Assembly: GCA_910574835.1 (NCBI GenBank) | Contig: CAJTDE010000001.1 | Span: forward strand, 186,001-250,000 | Reading direction: 5' to 3' | Source of the DNA: Clostridia bacterium | Lineage (GTDB): Bacteria > Bacillota > Clostridia > Lachnospirales > Lachnospiraceae | Length of the DNA stretch: 64,000 bases | Shown: piece by piece, positions 25,010-33,304 of the stretch | Position numbering within the stretch: position 1 is the first letter of the stretch | Layout of the letters: each line of letters opens with the position of its first letter | Program-made: the position numbers and the translations under genes | Notes under the pieces: generated by a model | What the model was told of the DNA's origin: nothing | What the model saw: only the letters and a program-made list of their open reading frames with translations | Database searches by the model: none

Positions 25010-26409
25010 AGCTTTGTCTGCCATTTTCCGCTGCGGTATTCCGTAAAAGAGATCAAGAAGTTTACCAGCCATCCCAAGGGCACCGCATACCATACCATAG
25101 CAATGCCGAACCGGGGAGCCATAGTGATCGCGAATATGACACGCAGCGACAGATTGGCAAGGTTGGCGACGGTGAACATCTTCATATCGGCGGCACCCCG
25201 GAGAAGGCCGTCCGTACACATTTTAAGGCCGATAAGGGCGAAGAAGAATCCGATAAATCTCAGGTAGCTGCTTCCCGTTTCCAGAGCAAGCTTTGTGCCG
25301 TCGCTTCCGAGAAAGGAGGCAATGATGGGAAAATGAAAGAACTCTAAGGCCAGACAGAGAAGCAGGGCAAAAAGGGCTACCAGGCGGAGGGCTGCGTGAT
25401 AGCCTTTTACTACACGATCCTTTTGATTAGCCCCCATATTTTGTGCGGTGTAGGAGGACATGGCATTGCCCAGGGCGGCCATAGGGACGATGCAGATACT
25501 CTCCACACGCATTCCGGCGGAGAAGCCTGCCAGCATCTGCGGGCCGAAGCTGTTGACCACGGATTGAACCAGCATCATACCGATGGACACGGTGGATTGC
25601 TGGAAAATGGATGGAAGAGCCACACGGCACATGGTTAAAAGCTCTTCCGCGCTGTAAAATCTGCGAATAAATCGCGAAATGGACGAATGTTTTTTGGAAT
25701 GAACGGTAGGAATGGAGTTTCCGGTATCATAGTCTCCGGAAGATCCGGGATATCCCCGCAGCTCCCGAAGAAAAATGAAAAAGGACAGCAAAGCCGAAAT
25801 CCCCTGAGCAATCAGCGTAGCCCAGGCCACCCCAGCGATTCCAAGTCCCAGAGAGCGCACCAGATAAATATCCAGCACAATATTAAAAACAGATGAAAAA
25901 ATCAGCAGATACAAAGGAATCCTGGAGCGTCCCAGGGCATTAAACATAGAGGAGAGCACATTGTACATAAAGAGAAAGGGCAGCCCCATAAAATAAATAT
26001 TCAGATATTCCACCGCCATATCCAGAATATCCGCCGGCGTCTTTAAAAACACCATAAACTCCCGCCCCATAAAAAGCCCCAGCCCTGCTAAGGCCAGACT
26101 GATGCCCAAAAAAGTAAGAAGAGCCGTAGAAATCGACTTTTTCATATGTCCGTATTCCTGAGCGCCGAAATACCGGCTGGTAAGCACGGAAGCCCCTACG
26201 CCGCCCCCGATAGCCACGCAGATAAATACATTCGTAAGAGAATAAGAAGCTCCCACGGCAGCCAGGGCATTTTCACTCACATAGCGGCCCACCACCATAG
26301 AGTCGGCCATTGTATAAAACTGCTGAAACAGATTCCCGATGATCATCGGCAGCGCAAACAAAAACAAGGCACGCAAAGGGCGTTCCTTCAATAAATAATC
26401 TTTTTCCAT
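24988..26409 (-). CDS. MATE family efflux transporter
   Basis: 473 residues, two homologous six-helix halves: ALPMIIGNLFQQFYTMADSM at the start and RVALPSIFQQSTVSIGMMLV near residue 265. An extra hydrophilic stretch (YPGSSGDYDTGNSIPTVHSK) separates the halves. It converges on the MerR-TipAS pair and may export the ligands sensed by that cluster, although its own promoter shows no MerR signature. Substrate unknown. Confidence 0.9.
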   Translation of the reverse strand: MEKDYLLKERPLRALFLFALPMIIGNLFQQFYTMADSMVVGRYVSENALAAVGASYSLTNVFICVAIGGGVGASVLTSRYFGAQEYGHMKKSISTALLTFLGISLALAGLGLFMGREFMVFLKTPADILDMAVEYLNIYFMGLPFLFMYNVLSSMFNALGRSRIPLYLLIFSSVFNIVLDIYLVRSLGLGIAGVAWATLIAQGISALLSFFIFLRELRGYPGSSGDYDTGNSIPTVHSKKHSSISRFIRRFYSAEELLTMCRVALPSIFQQSTVSIGMMLVQSVVNSFGPQMLAGFSAGMRVESICIVPMAALGNAMSSYTAQNMGANQKDRVVKGYHAALRLVALFALLLCLALEFFHFPIIASFLGSDGTKLALETGSSYLRFIGFFFALIGLKMCTDGLLRGAADMKMFTVANLANLSLRVIFAITMAPRFGIAMVWYAVPLGWLVNFLISFTEYRSGKWQTKLNRAAAK

Positions 26410-26769
26410 ATTCCCAATCTCCGGCTTTCTACTTAAAATTTATCATTCTGTCATAAGGTTTAGAACCGTAGCTTAGAACCATTTGCTAAGTCTTAAGCTT
26501 CGTACAAAAAAGCAGTCTGCTTTTATCATATCCAAAACAAAGCAAAATGCAACATGAAAATTGAAGAGCAGCAAAGGGACCGCACATAACGGTTTGCTCC
26601 GTGACCGGCAGCGACTATACAACAGTTTTCAGGAAAATCAACAGGAGTATAGTCGTTTTATACGTAGAGAAACCGGTTTATTCATGATACAATGTACAGG
26701 TTACATAAAATGACACGTACTTTTTCCTAACAGCTAGGAAATTATGTGGAAAATAAAGGAGGTGAGTTT
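26410..26769. promoter_or_regulatory. Divergent region before MATE and LicR-type genes, with a hairpin
   Basis: No gene seen. CGACTATAC (26612-26620) and GTATAGTCG (26647-26655) form a hairpin followed by TTTTAT. Downstream GATACAATG near 26686 may be the -10 region of the regulator gene. The hairpin resembles neither family A nor family B. Confidence 0.4.
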
Positions 26770-28674
26770 ATGTATAATAAAGCCATGCAAATGAGACAGA
26801 AAAAAATTCTTCAAATTTTAAAAGAGAAAAAGGATTGGATCACAGGGAAGGAGCTGTCAACGATTCTCAGCGTTTCGGACCGGACCATCCGCAGCGACAT
26901 GGAGCAGCTTGGAAAGACCTACAAGGGCATTATAGAATCCAGCGTGCGCTATGGCTACCGGATCAATGAGGATGTTTCGGAAGAAAGCGATTTGGAGCAA
27001 AGGGAGCATATCCCCCAGACCTCCGAGGAACGATGCAAATACATCATCGAAAAACTGCTTTTAAACAAACGGAAATTAAACATTTTTGATCTCCAGTATG
27101 ACATTTACGTAAGTGAATTTACCATCAAAAATGATATGAAAAAGATTTCCGAAATGCTGGAAAAATACGACGGCGTGGAGTTGGTCAAAACAGGCAGCCA
27201 CATTTATCTAAAAGGGAGTGAGGAAAGCAAACGGTTTGTTTACAAGGACTTACTTGCCAATGAGACCAAAGGAAACTTCATCAACCTGAATAAAATTGAT
27301 GAGCTTTTCCCCAATTTTGATCTGATAAAGGTAAAAAATATCCTGGAAGAAATCCTGGAGAAATACGGTTACCGGGTGCGGGAGGAAACCTTCCCCATGC
27401 TCATGATACACGTAGGCGTGTCCATTCAGAGAATGATGAACTACAACTATGTGGAGACTAACCGTTACCGCTGTGAAATAAGGGACACTCCGGAATATAA
27501 GATTGCGATGGAGTTTTTCACAAGGGTGACAGCAACACTTTCCTTTGAGCTGAATGAGAATGAGGTTGTCTTATTTGCAAATCTGCTGATCGGAAGGCAG
27601 AGAAGCACCCTGTTTGAGAAGGAAGATTATCTGGTACAGGCAGAGGAGCTGATGCTGAAAATCGTAAGCATGGCCCGGCAGAGGTATGACATTGATTTTT
27701 CGGCGGATATGCTCTTTAAGGACGGTCTGGTACTGCACCTTCAGAATCTTCTGGAGCGGATACAGCTGGGAGCGGTTGTTTCCAATATCTGTCTGCCGGA
27801 AATCAAAAAGACCTATCCGATGGTATTTGAGATGAGCGTGTTCGTCGGGCATATCATCGAGGAATATATGGAGACGTCGGTTTCGGAGGACGAGATTGGC
27901 TTTCTGGCCATTCACCTGGGCGCGGCTTATGACCGGCTGAACATCAAATATTACTATCATGTGGTTTTGATTCAGCCCAACAGCAACACCATGTCGGGGG
28001 CATGCAGCGATAAGATACTGGAGCGTTTTGGAGATCGGATCGTCATTGATACCATATTGAATTACTACGAGGCGCCGGCGATAGAAAGCCTGAACCCGGA
28101 TTTGATTATCTCCACCATACCGCTGACCCACAAGCTGGATATACCTACGATTGTCATCAGCATGTTTGTGAATACCAGTGATGAGTATAAGATATTCAAG
28201 GCCATTACGGACCTGGATAAGCGCCATTACAAAACGGAGTTTAATAACTTTATCAAGTGTCTGATTCTGGAAGATTACTACTATTACAATCTGGACTGCG
28301 ACACCTATGAGGAAGTTATCACCCATATGTGCGAGCGCATGTATGAGGGCGGCCGGGTGGACGAAACCTTTAAGAAATCCACCTTTGACCGGGAGAAGAT
28401 GGCGTACACCTCATTCAGCTACGGCTATGCCATTCCCCATGCGCTGAACTACTCGGCCATTCAGTCTACCATGAGCATTGCCATTCTGAAAAAGCCGGTT
28501 CAGTGGGGAGATTACCAGGTTCATCTGGTGCTGCTTCTGGCTATCCGGGATGATGAGAAGGAGCTTTTAAAGATTTTCTTTGACTGGTTCGGGAATATCT
28601 GCGACGACACGCTTCTTCTGTCCAGAATCCGGGAGGCGAAAACAGCCAAAGCCTTTGTAGAATTGATAGAATAG
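26770..28674 (+). CDS. LicR/ManR-type PRD transcriptional activator with PTS IIB and IIA domains
   Basis: About 634 residues. Helix-turn-helix domains at residues 1-180 (RQKKILQILKEKKDWITGKE, SDRTIRSDMEQLG), two PRDs roughly at 180-390 (the second with FVGHIIEEYMETSVSEDEIG), a IIB-like domain near 395-480 (VVLIQPNSNTMSGACSDKIL) and a C-terminal IIA domain with the likely phospho-His in YAIPHALNYS. Such proteins are DNA-binding activators controlled by phosphorylation from the PTS. It heads the PTS/peptidase locus and is its probable regulator. The start at 26770 follows AAAGGAGGTGAG. Confidence 0.88.
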   Translation: MYNKAMQMRQKKILQILKEKKDWITGKELSTILSVSDRTIRSDMEQLGKTYKGIIESSVRYGYRINEDVSEESDLEQREHIPQTSEERCKYIIEKLLLNKRKLNIFDLQYDIYVSEFTIKNDMKKISEMLEKYDGVELVKTGSHIYLKGSEESKRFVYKDLLANETKGNFINLNKIDELFPNFDLIKVKNILEEILEKYGYRVREETFPMLMIHVGVSIQRMMNYNYVETNRYRCEIRDTPEYKIAMEFFTRVTATLSFELNENEVVLFANLLIGRQRSTLFEKEDYLVQAEELMLKIVSMARQRYDIDFSADMLFKDGLVLHLQNLLERIQLGAVVSNICLPEIKKTYPMVFEMSVFVGHIIEEYMETSVSEDEIGFLAIHLGAAYDRLNIKYYYHVVLIQPNSNTMSGACSDKILERFGDRIVIDTILNYYEAPAIESLNPDLIISTIPLTHKLDIPTIVISMFVNTSDEYKIFKAITDLDKRHYKTEFNNFIKCLILEDYYYYNLDCDTYEEVITHMCERMYEGGRVDETFKKSTFDREKMAYTSFSYGYAIPHALNYSAIQSTMSIAILKKPVQWGDYQVHLVLLLAIRDDEKELLKIFFDWFGNICDDTLLLSRIREAKTAKAFVELIE

Positions 28675-28720
28675 TCCAGCTAAGAAATGTCAAGTGTTTT
28701 TGAAAAAGATTTGTTGCTGG

Positions 28721-28840
28721 ATGGTAAAGTCGCAAAGATGCACGAGAGGAACTTTCATGAGTGTCCTTTCGAATAAAAGTTTCTCTCATTACAGGTGCAT
28801 CGAAGTGACTTTACTCTTTAGAGCTGTCGCGCAGCGACTT
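28721..28840 (+). repeat. Family A structured element, copy 1
   Basis: Outer stem GGTAAAGTCGC with GTGACTTTACT, extended by GATGCAC / GTGCATC; inner stem GAGAGGAACTTTCAT with AAAAGTTTCTCTC; then the small hairpin GTCGCGCAGCGAC (28826-28838). The ribosome binding site AATAGGAGG of the RDD gene follows 6 nt later. It lies in the gap between the regulator and the RDD gene. Confidence 0.8.
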
Positions 28841-28856
28841 TAAATAGGAGGTTGAA

Positions 28857-29417
28857 ATGAAGGGAAAAAAGAAGTCTGAACCCGTTTATGTACCGGCCCC
28901 GTGGAGCCGAAGAGGATTTGCCTATCTTCTTGACGGGTATCTTGGTTCGGCGTTCAGTGTGATTCCGGTAGGGCTTTTGTGGAATATGCTCACGGAAGAG
29001 GTAGTTATCAATACGGATTTAACCCTTTTTGACGCCCCCTACGGATGGCTTGCAGGATTTCTGGGCCTGGTATTCGGAGCCGTTTACTACTATGTGATTC
29101 CCATGTGGGTATGGAAAGGGCAGACCCTTGGGAAAAGACTTATGAACCTTCGCATCGTGGGGGAGGACAACAATCCCCTGCCGGCAGGCCGTCTTGCCGT
29201 GAGACAGCTTGCGGGAGTGATGCTTTTGGAGGGAGCCTTTCTGCTCACCGGCCAGTATGCGGTACAGATGCTTACCATGCTGACTCTGGGCGCGGCGGGA
29301 AAGGCGCTGAATTATCTGCTGTTTGGCGTATTTATAGTGTCTGTGTGGCTTGCGTATCGTGACGGTAAAGCGGCACATGACATCTGGGCCGGCAGTAAGG
29401 TAATCGACAATAAATAA
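28857..29417 (+). CDS. RDD family membrane protein
   Basis: 186 residues, three to four helices, with the family's arginine near the N-terminus (APWSRRGFAYLLDGY) and the two aspartates (LDG; YRDGKAAHDIWAG at the end). GKRLMNLRIVGEDN in the middle loop is characteristic. RDD proteins may be Na+/H+ or Na+(Li+)/H+ antiporters or accessory membrane factors; the role here is open. It lies between the PTS regulator and the PTS genes, which suggests a function in transport or membrane energetics of the pathway. Confidence 0.8.
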   Translation: MKGKKKSEPVYVPAPWSRRGFAYLLDGYLGSAFSVIPVGLLWNMLTEEVVINTDLTLFDAPYGWLAGFLGLVFGAVYYYVIPMWVWKGQTLGKRLMNLRIVGEDNNPLPAGRLAVRQLAGVMLLEGAFLLTGQYAVQMLTMLTLGAAGKALNYLLFGVFIVSVWLAYRDGKAAHDIWAGSKVIDNK

Positions 29418-29449
29418 TTCATACAGAACTGGAATGGAGGACGGGATTT

Positions 29450-29752
29450 ATGGAAGAAATGGAATTGATCTGTTTTAAGATCATCTCTGCGGTAGGAGAG
29501 GCAAAGAGCGACTACATCTCCGCATTGGAAGCTGCCAAGAAGGGCGACTTTGAGAAGGCGGAAGAGGCAATGAAGCATGGCGATTCCTGCTATGTAAACG
29601 GACACAAGGAGCATGCGGAATTAATCACCAAGGAAGCAAGCGGCGAAAAGACAGAAGTATGCCTGCTTCTGATGCATGCGGAGGATCAGCTGATGGCTGC
29701 GGAGACAATTAAGTTACTGGCTTCCGAGCTGATAGAGCTTTATAAAAAGTAA
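29450..29752 (+). CDS. PTS lactose/cellobiose-family IIA component
   Basis: 100 residues, helical. The phospho-accepting histidine is H76 in LLLMHAEDQLMAAETI, as in LacF and ChbA. It transfers phosphate from HPr to the IIB protein at 29783. GGAATGGAGG precedes the start and resembles the tail of the family B repeat (AACTGGAATGGAGG). Lac-family PTSs carry disaccharides such as chitobiose, cellobiose or lactose, but also other beta-linked sugars and glycosylated compounds. Confidence 0.9.
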   Translation: MEEMELICFKIISAVGEAKSDYISALEAAKKGDFEKAEEAMKHGDSCYVNGHKEHAELITKEASGEKTEVCLLLMHAEDQLMAAETIKLLASELIELYKK

Positions 29753-29782
29753 AGAAAAAGGATAGAAAGGAGGAAAATGACC

Positions 29783-30106
29783 ATGAAGCGATTCTATTTA
29801 TTCTGTAATGCAGGAATGTCAACCAGCCTTCTTGCAAGCAAAATGCAGAAAACGGCGGACGCCCATGAGCTTCCCATTGAGATCAAGGCATTCTCAGACA
29901 CACATATGAGCGATGTTGTCAGTGAGTTCAATCCGGAAGTAATTCTCTTGGGACCTCAGGTAAAGCACCTGTTTGATAAGGTAAACGAGCGTTACGGCCA
30001 GGATCACATCGTTGCTGTGATCGACAGCACCGACTATGGCAACATGGACGGTGAGAGAGTACTAAAGAAAGCAATGAAGCTTTACAAAGAAAGTAGAGGG
30101 AAATAA
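29783..30106 (+). CDS. PTS lactose/cellobiose-family IIB component
   Basis: 107 residues. Active-site cysteine C8 in LFCNAGMSTSLLA, followed by the usual VILLGPQVKHLFDKV. Of two possible starts (29777 and 29783) the second has the better distance from AGGAGG. It ends 3 nt before the IIC gene. The order IIA-IIB-IIC fits a complete transporter. Confidence 0.92.
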   Translation: MKRFYLFCNAGMSTSLLASKMQKTADAHELPIEIKAFSDTHMSDVVSEFNPEVILLGPQVKHLFDKVNERYGQDHIVAVIDSTDYGNMDGERVLKKAMKLYKESRGK

Positions 30107-30109
30107 GTT

Positions 30110-31462
30110 ATGATGCAAAAACTTGAGAAGTTCTTGATGCCCGTTGCAAACGCGCTGTCCAAGAACAAGGTACTGTCTGCGATCCGCGACGGTTTTCTGA
30201 TTACGGTTCCCATCACCATTGTGGGTTCCATTTTCCTGCTGATTGCCAACTTCCCCCTGGAGGGCTTCCTGAATATGATGACCTCCATCTTCGGGGCCGG
30301 CTGGGATGCATACCTGGGAAGAGTATCCGCTATCGCCTTTGACTGCGTAGCGCTTCTGGGTGTACTGAGTATTGGTTACTGTTATGCAAGGGAAAAAGGA
30401 CTGGAGAATCGAATCGGCGGTGCTGTGGTAGCACTGGTATGCTTTTTGATTATTACACCCCAGAAGACATTAGTGGAAGTGGAGGGCGCAGCAGAAGCCG
30501 CATCCTTCAGCGGATTCCAGTTTACCTTCCTGGGAACGGCCGGAATGTTCCTGGCCATGATTACGGCGATTCTGTCAGTTGAGATTTACGCATGGGCCAT
30601 CCGCAAAAAGCTTGTGATTAAGATGCCCGACGGCGTGCCGCCTGCGGTTATGGAATCCTTTGCTTCCCTGATTCCTTCCGCGATTGCGATGACCGTATTC
30701 TTTGTAATAGGTATTATTTTTGACCATACTTCATTTGAGTATGTACATTACTTTATTTACCGGGTACTCCAGGCGCCTCTGGTGGGACTTGGCAGATTGT
30801 CCGGATTTGAGGTAATCTATCAGTTCTTGTCCACGCTGTTCTGGTTCTTCGGTATCAACGGACCGGCTGTAACTAACACCATTTTCAGCCCCATCCATAA
30901 GGTGCTGACCGTGGAGAACTACGAGGCAGCTCAGGCAGGACTTGAGATGACCAACATCTTTACGGCAGGCTTCTCCGATTTCTTCTGTAACTTCGGAGGC
31001 GGCGGATCGACCCTGGGTCTTGTTATTATGATGGCATTCCTTGGAAAATCCAACCGTATGAAGACTTTAGGAAAGCTGTCCCTGCCGGCCGGCATCTTCG
31101 GTATCAACGAGCCGTTGATTTTCGGTCTTCCGATTGTATTGAACCCGCTGATGGCAATTCCTTTCATCCTTGCGCCGGTTGCAAATACGATTATCGGATA
31201 TCTGGCTACGGTAACGGGTATTATGCCGATTACCTTGGGCGTGCAGCTTCCCTGGACCTGTCCCATCATCTTCTCGGGATTCCTGGTGACCGGTTCCTTC
31301 ATGGGTTCTGTTGTCCAGATTGTGCAGCTTGCGGTGGATATTCTTATCTACTATCCGTTCTTCAAGCTGCTTGACAAGCGCTACGTGGACGATGAGAGCA
31401 AGACGAGCAACAAGACTGACGAATTGGATGATTTGTCCTTTGACGACTTGGAGTTTGACTGA
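30110..31462 (+). CDS. PTS lactose/cellobiose-family IIC permease
   Basis: 450 residues, about ten helices. KVLSAIRDGFLITVPITIVG near the start, FFGINGPAVTN in the middle, and FGINEPLIFGLPIVLNP near residue 340 are signatures of the family; the last one includes the substrate-contacting glutamate. A charged C-terminal tail follows. It moves and, together with IIB, phosphorylates its substrate. Nothing in the sequence tells chitobiose from cellobiose or another glycoside. Confidence 0.9.
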   Translation: MMQKLEKFLMPVANALSKNKVLSAIRDGFLITVPITIVGSIFLLIANFPLEGFLNMMTSIFGAGWDAYLGRVSAIAFDCVALLGVLSIGYCYAREKGLENRIGGAVVALVCFLIITPQKTLVEVEGAAEAASFSGFQFTFLGTAGMFLAMITAILSVEIYAWAIRKKLVIKMPDGVPPAVMESFASLIPSAIAMTVFFVIGIIFDHTSFEYVHYFIYRVLQAPLVGLGRLSGFEVIYQFLSTLFWFFGINGPAVTNTIFSPIHKVLTVENYEAAQAGLEMTNIFTAGFSDFFCNFGGGGSTLGLVIMMAFLGKSNRMKTLGKLSLPAGIFGINEPLIFGLPIVLNPLMAIPFILAPVANTIIGYLATVTGIMPITLGVQLPWTCPIIFSGFLVTGSFMGSVVQIVQLAVDILIYYPFFKLLDKRYVDDESKTSNKTDELDDLSFDDLEFD

Positions 31463-31494
31463 GAAAATATAGCTACATAAAAAAGGAAAGGACT

Positions 31495-31625
31495 GTCGCG
31501 CAGCGACCAGGTAAAGTCGCAAAGACACACGAGAGGAACTTTTATGAGTGCTCTTTCGAATAAAAGTTTCTCTCACTACAAGTGTGTCGAAGTGACTTTA
31601 CCCTTCAGTGCTGTCGCGCAGCGAC
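31495..31625 (+). repeat. Family A structured element, copy 2
   Basis: This copy is flanked on both sides by GTCGCGCAGCGAC (31495-31507 and 31613-31625). Outer stem GTAAAGTCGC with GTGACTTTAC, extended by GACACAC / GTGTGTC, and the inner GAGAGGAACTTTTAT / ATAAAAGTTTCTCTC. AATAGGAGG of the next gene follows 6 nt later. Compared with copy 1, three base pairs changed on both sides of the stem. Confidence 0.8.
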
Positions 31626-31644
31626 TACAAATAGGAGGCAGAGT

Positions 31645-32169
31645 ATGAATATCGTATTAATTTTTGATCAGGGTCTGGCAGGAGCCGGAGGGAAGTCCAA
31701 TCCCAACGTGGGACTGACGGCCGTAAAAGGCGGAATCGGCTCAGCCTTAATGATGGAATCCCATCTGGAGAAGATTGGAGCCAAGGTAGCGGCTACCCTC
31801 TACTGCGGCAACGAATACTTTCTGAATAACCAGGAAGAGGTTGTGACAAAGATGACGGCTATGGTAAAGAAGGTAAAACCGGACTTCGTGGTATGCGGTC
31901 CCTGTTTTAACTTCCCTGACTACGCGAAAATGGCAGCTATGATTTCAACCTCTATCCTGGAGAAAACGGAAATCAAGTCCTGTGCCATGATGTCAGTGGA
32001 AAACGGAGAGACCATTGAGCTTTACAAGGACAAGACGCCTATTGTAAAGATGCCGAAAAAGGGCGGAACCGGATTAAATGACAGCTTTTCGGATCTCTGC
32101 GATCTGATTAAGGGAACGGTTGAATCCTCTTCTGATTTGGAAGATATCAAGAAGCGTGTCTGCTATTAA
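31645..32169 (+). CDS. GrdB-like protein (glycine/betaine reductase component B related)
   Basis: 174 residues. GIGSALMMESHLEKIGAKVA, TLYCGNEYFLNNQEEVV and PDFVVCGPCFNFPDYAKMAA resemble the N-terminal half of GrdB/GrdF/PrdB-type reductase subunits (ATIxCGDNYFxEN, GPxFNxGRYG). The selenocysteine-bearing C-terminal half is absent, and no other reductase gene is near. Its substrate is not known; a role on an amino-acid product of the neighbouring hydrolases is possible. The start at 31645 follows AATAGGAGG; a longer frame to 31582 runs through the repeat and is not credible. Confidence 0.65.
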   Translation: MNIVLIFDQGLAGAGGKSNPNVGLTAVKGGIGSALMMESHLEKIGAKVAATLYCGNEYFLNNQEEVVTKMTAMVKKVKPDFVVCGPCFNFPDYAKMAAMISTSILEKTEIKSCAMMSVENGETIELYKDKTPIVKMPKKGGTGLNDSFSDLCDLIKGTVESSSDLEDIKKRVCY

Positions 32170-32188
32170 GAATAGAAATGTGGTGAAA

Positions 32189-32266
32189 GGGGCTGTTGCA
32201 AAATAGGCCATCAGCCATTTCCGATAATCGGAAAAGTCTGCTGTCTTATTTTGCGGCAGCCCTTTT
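32189..32266 (+). repeat. Hairpin with T-run before the first M42-like gene
   Basis: GGGGCTGTTGCAAAATA (from 32189) pairs with TATTTTGCGGCAGCCC (ending 32262) around an inner GCCATTTCCG region, followed by TTTTAAAAGGAG. It is built like an intrinsic terminator placed directly before a ribosome binding site, so it may act as an attenuator inside the operon. Its TTATTTTGCGGC core recurs at 24989. Confidence 0.65.
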
Positions 32267-32278
32267 AAAAGGAGAAAT

Positions 32279-33304
32279 ATGAATACAGAAAGATTGAAAA
32301 CCTTATGTAACAGCTTTGGAGTCAGCAGCGGGGAGCAGGCGGCGGCCAAAATTCTCCGGGAGAGCTGTAAGCCTCTGTGCGATGAGTTAAAGTATGACCG
32401 CCTCGGCTCGGTATTTGCCGTAAAAAAATCAAAAAACCCTAAGGCGGCAACGCTTATGATTGCCTCCCCTCTGGATGAAGTGGGACTGATGATTTCCGAG
32501 GTGAAAAAGGACGGAACCCTGGCTTTTATTCCTCTGGAGAGTATTGCCCTTAGTTCCCTGCTGCATCAGCGCGTGCGGATTCTGACCAGAGAGGACACGT
32601 TTATTGACGGCGTCATCGGCATGGACAAAAAGGCTCTGGAGGACTCCTGCGAGATCAAGAGCGCGGAGGATCTCTTTATCACCTGCGGTTTAAGCGGCGA
32701 TGAGGCAAAGGAGCGGATTCATCCGGGAGACCTGGCAGGCTATGCAGGCACTTTTGGAGAGCAGGACGGGACTGTGATTGCAAAGGCCCTGTTTCCGCGG
32801 GTGCTGAATGAAGTTATCCTGGAGCTTTTGGAAAAATTGAAGGATACGGAGCTTGATTTTCATTTGGCAGCAGGCGGCGTTGCCCAGTCTGTCATCGGAT
32901 ACCGGGGGACTAAGACAGCGACCTATGTGATACGGCCGGATGCGGCCATTGCGCTTACGGCATTTGATACGGCAAAAAGGAAGGTTCAGTTGGGAGATAA
33001 GGTGATTCTGGGCTATTATGATCGCCAGATGCTTCCCGCCCAGGCGCTTCTTCGGGATTTTGCCGGGCAGACGGAGACAAAGGAGTATTTCGGTCTCCTG
33101 GGAAATGACGGGTCCTTTATCCATAAGACCTTAAAGGGAACCCCCAGTATCAGCGTCGGCATTGCTGTGGACCATCTGGGAAGCGCAAATGAAATCTGTA
33201 AGGTCAGCGATGCGGATGCCCTGACGGATGCATTGGCTTCTTACCTGCGTACCTTGGACTCGGAGAAAATTATGGGATTTGGAATGGGTGACGGGCATGG
33301 TTGA
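32279..33304 (+). CDS. M42 peptidase homologue lacking metal ligands (predicted pseudoenzyme)
   Basis: 341 residues, alignable from end to end with the next gene. Metal-binding positions are changed: AHMDE is SPLDE here (H to P), AFDDRIG is ALFPRVL, the QEEPGLRGA glutamates are replaced (VAQSVIGYRGT), the AIDTT aspartate is lost (ALTAF), and the terminal HTNHSMIH region is AVDHLGSANEI. The fold seems kept, so it should be expressed but inactive as a peptidase. M42 enzymes form dodecamers; it may be a structural or regulatory partner of the active paralogue (inference). Confidence 0.75.
   Translation: MNTERLKTLCNSFGVSSGEQAAAKILRESCKPLCDELKYDRLGSVFAVKKSKNPKAATLMIASPLDEVGLMISEVKKDGTLAFIPLESIALSSLLHQRVRILTREDTFIDGVIGMDKKALEDSCEIKSAEDLFITCGLSGDEAKERIHPGDLAGYAGTFGEQDGTVIAKALFPRVLNEVILELLEKLKDTELDFHLAAGGVAQSVIGYRGTKTATYVIRPDAAIALTAFDTAKRKVQLGDKVILGYYDRQMLPAQALLRDFAGQTETKEYFGLLGNDGSFIHKTLKGTPSISVGIAVDHLGSANEICKVSDADALTDALASYLRTLDSEKIMGFGMGDGHG

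Noticed and set aside
26770-28674. BglG-type RNA antiterminator
   Set aside because: The protein starts with DNA-binding helix-turn-helix domains instead of the small CAT RNA-binding domain, so it is of the LicR/ManR kind; no ribonucleic antiterminator-terminator pair was found before the PTS genes.
31582-31644. Longer N-terminus for the GrdB-like protein
   Set aside because: The extra codons are the family A repeat; a good ribosome binding site stands before 31645.
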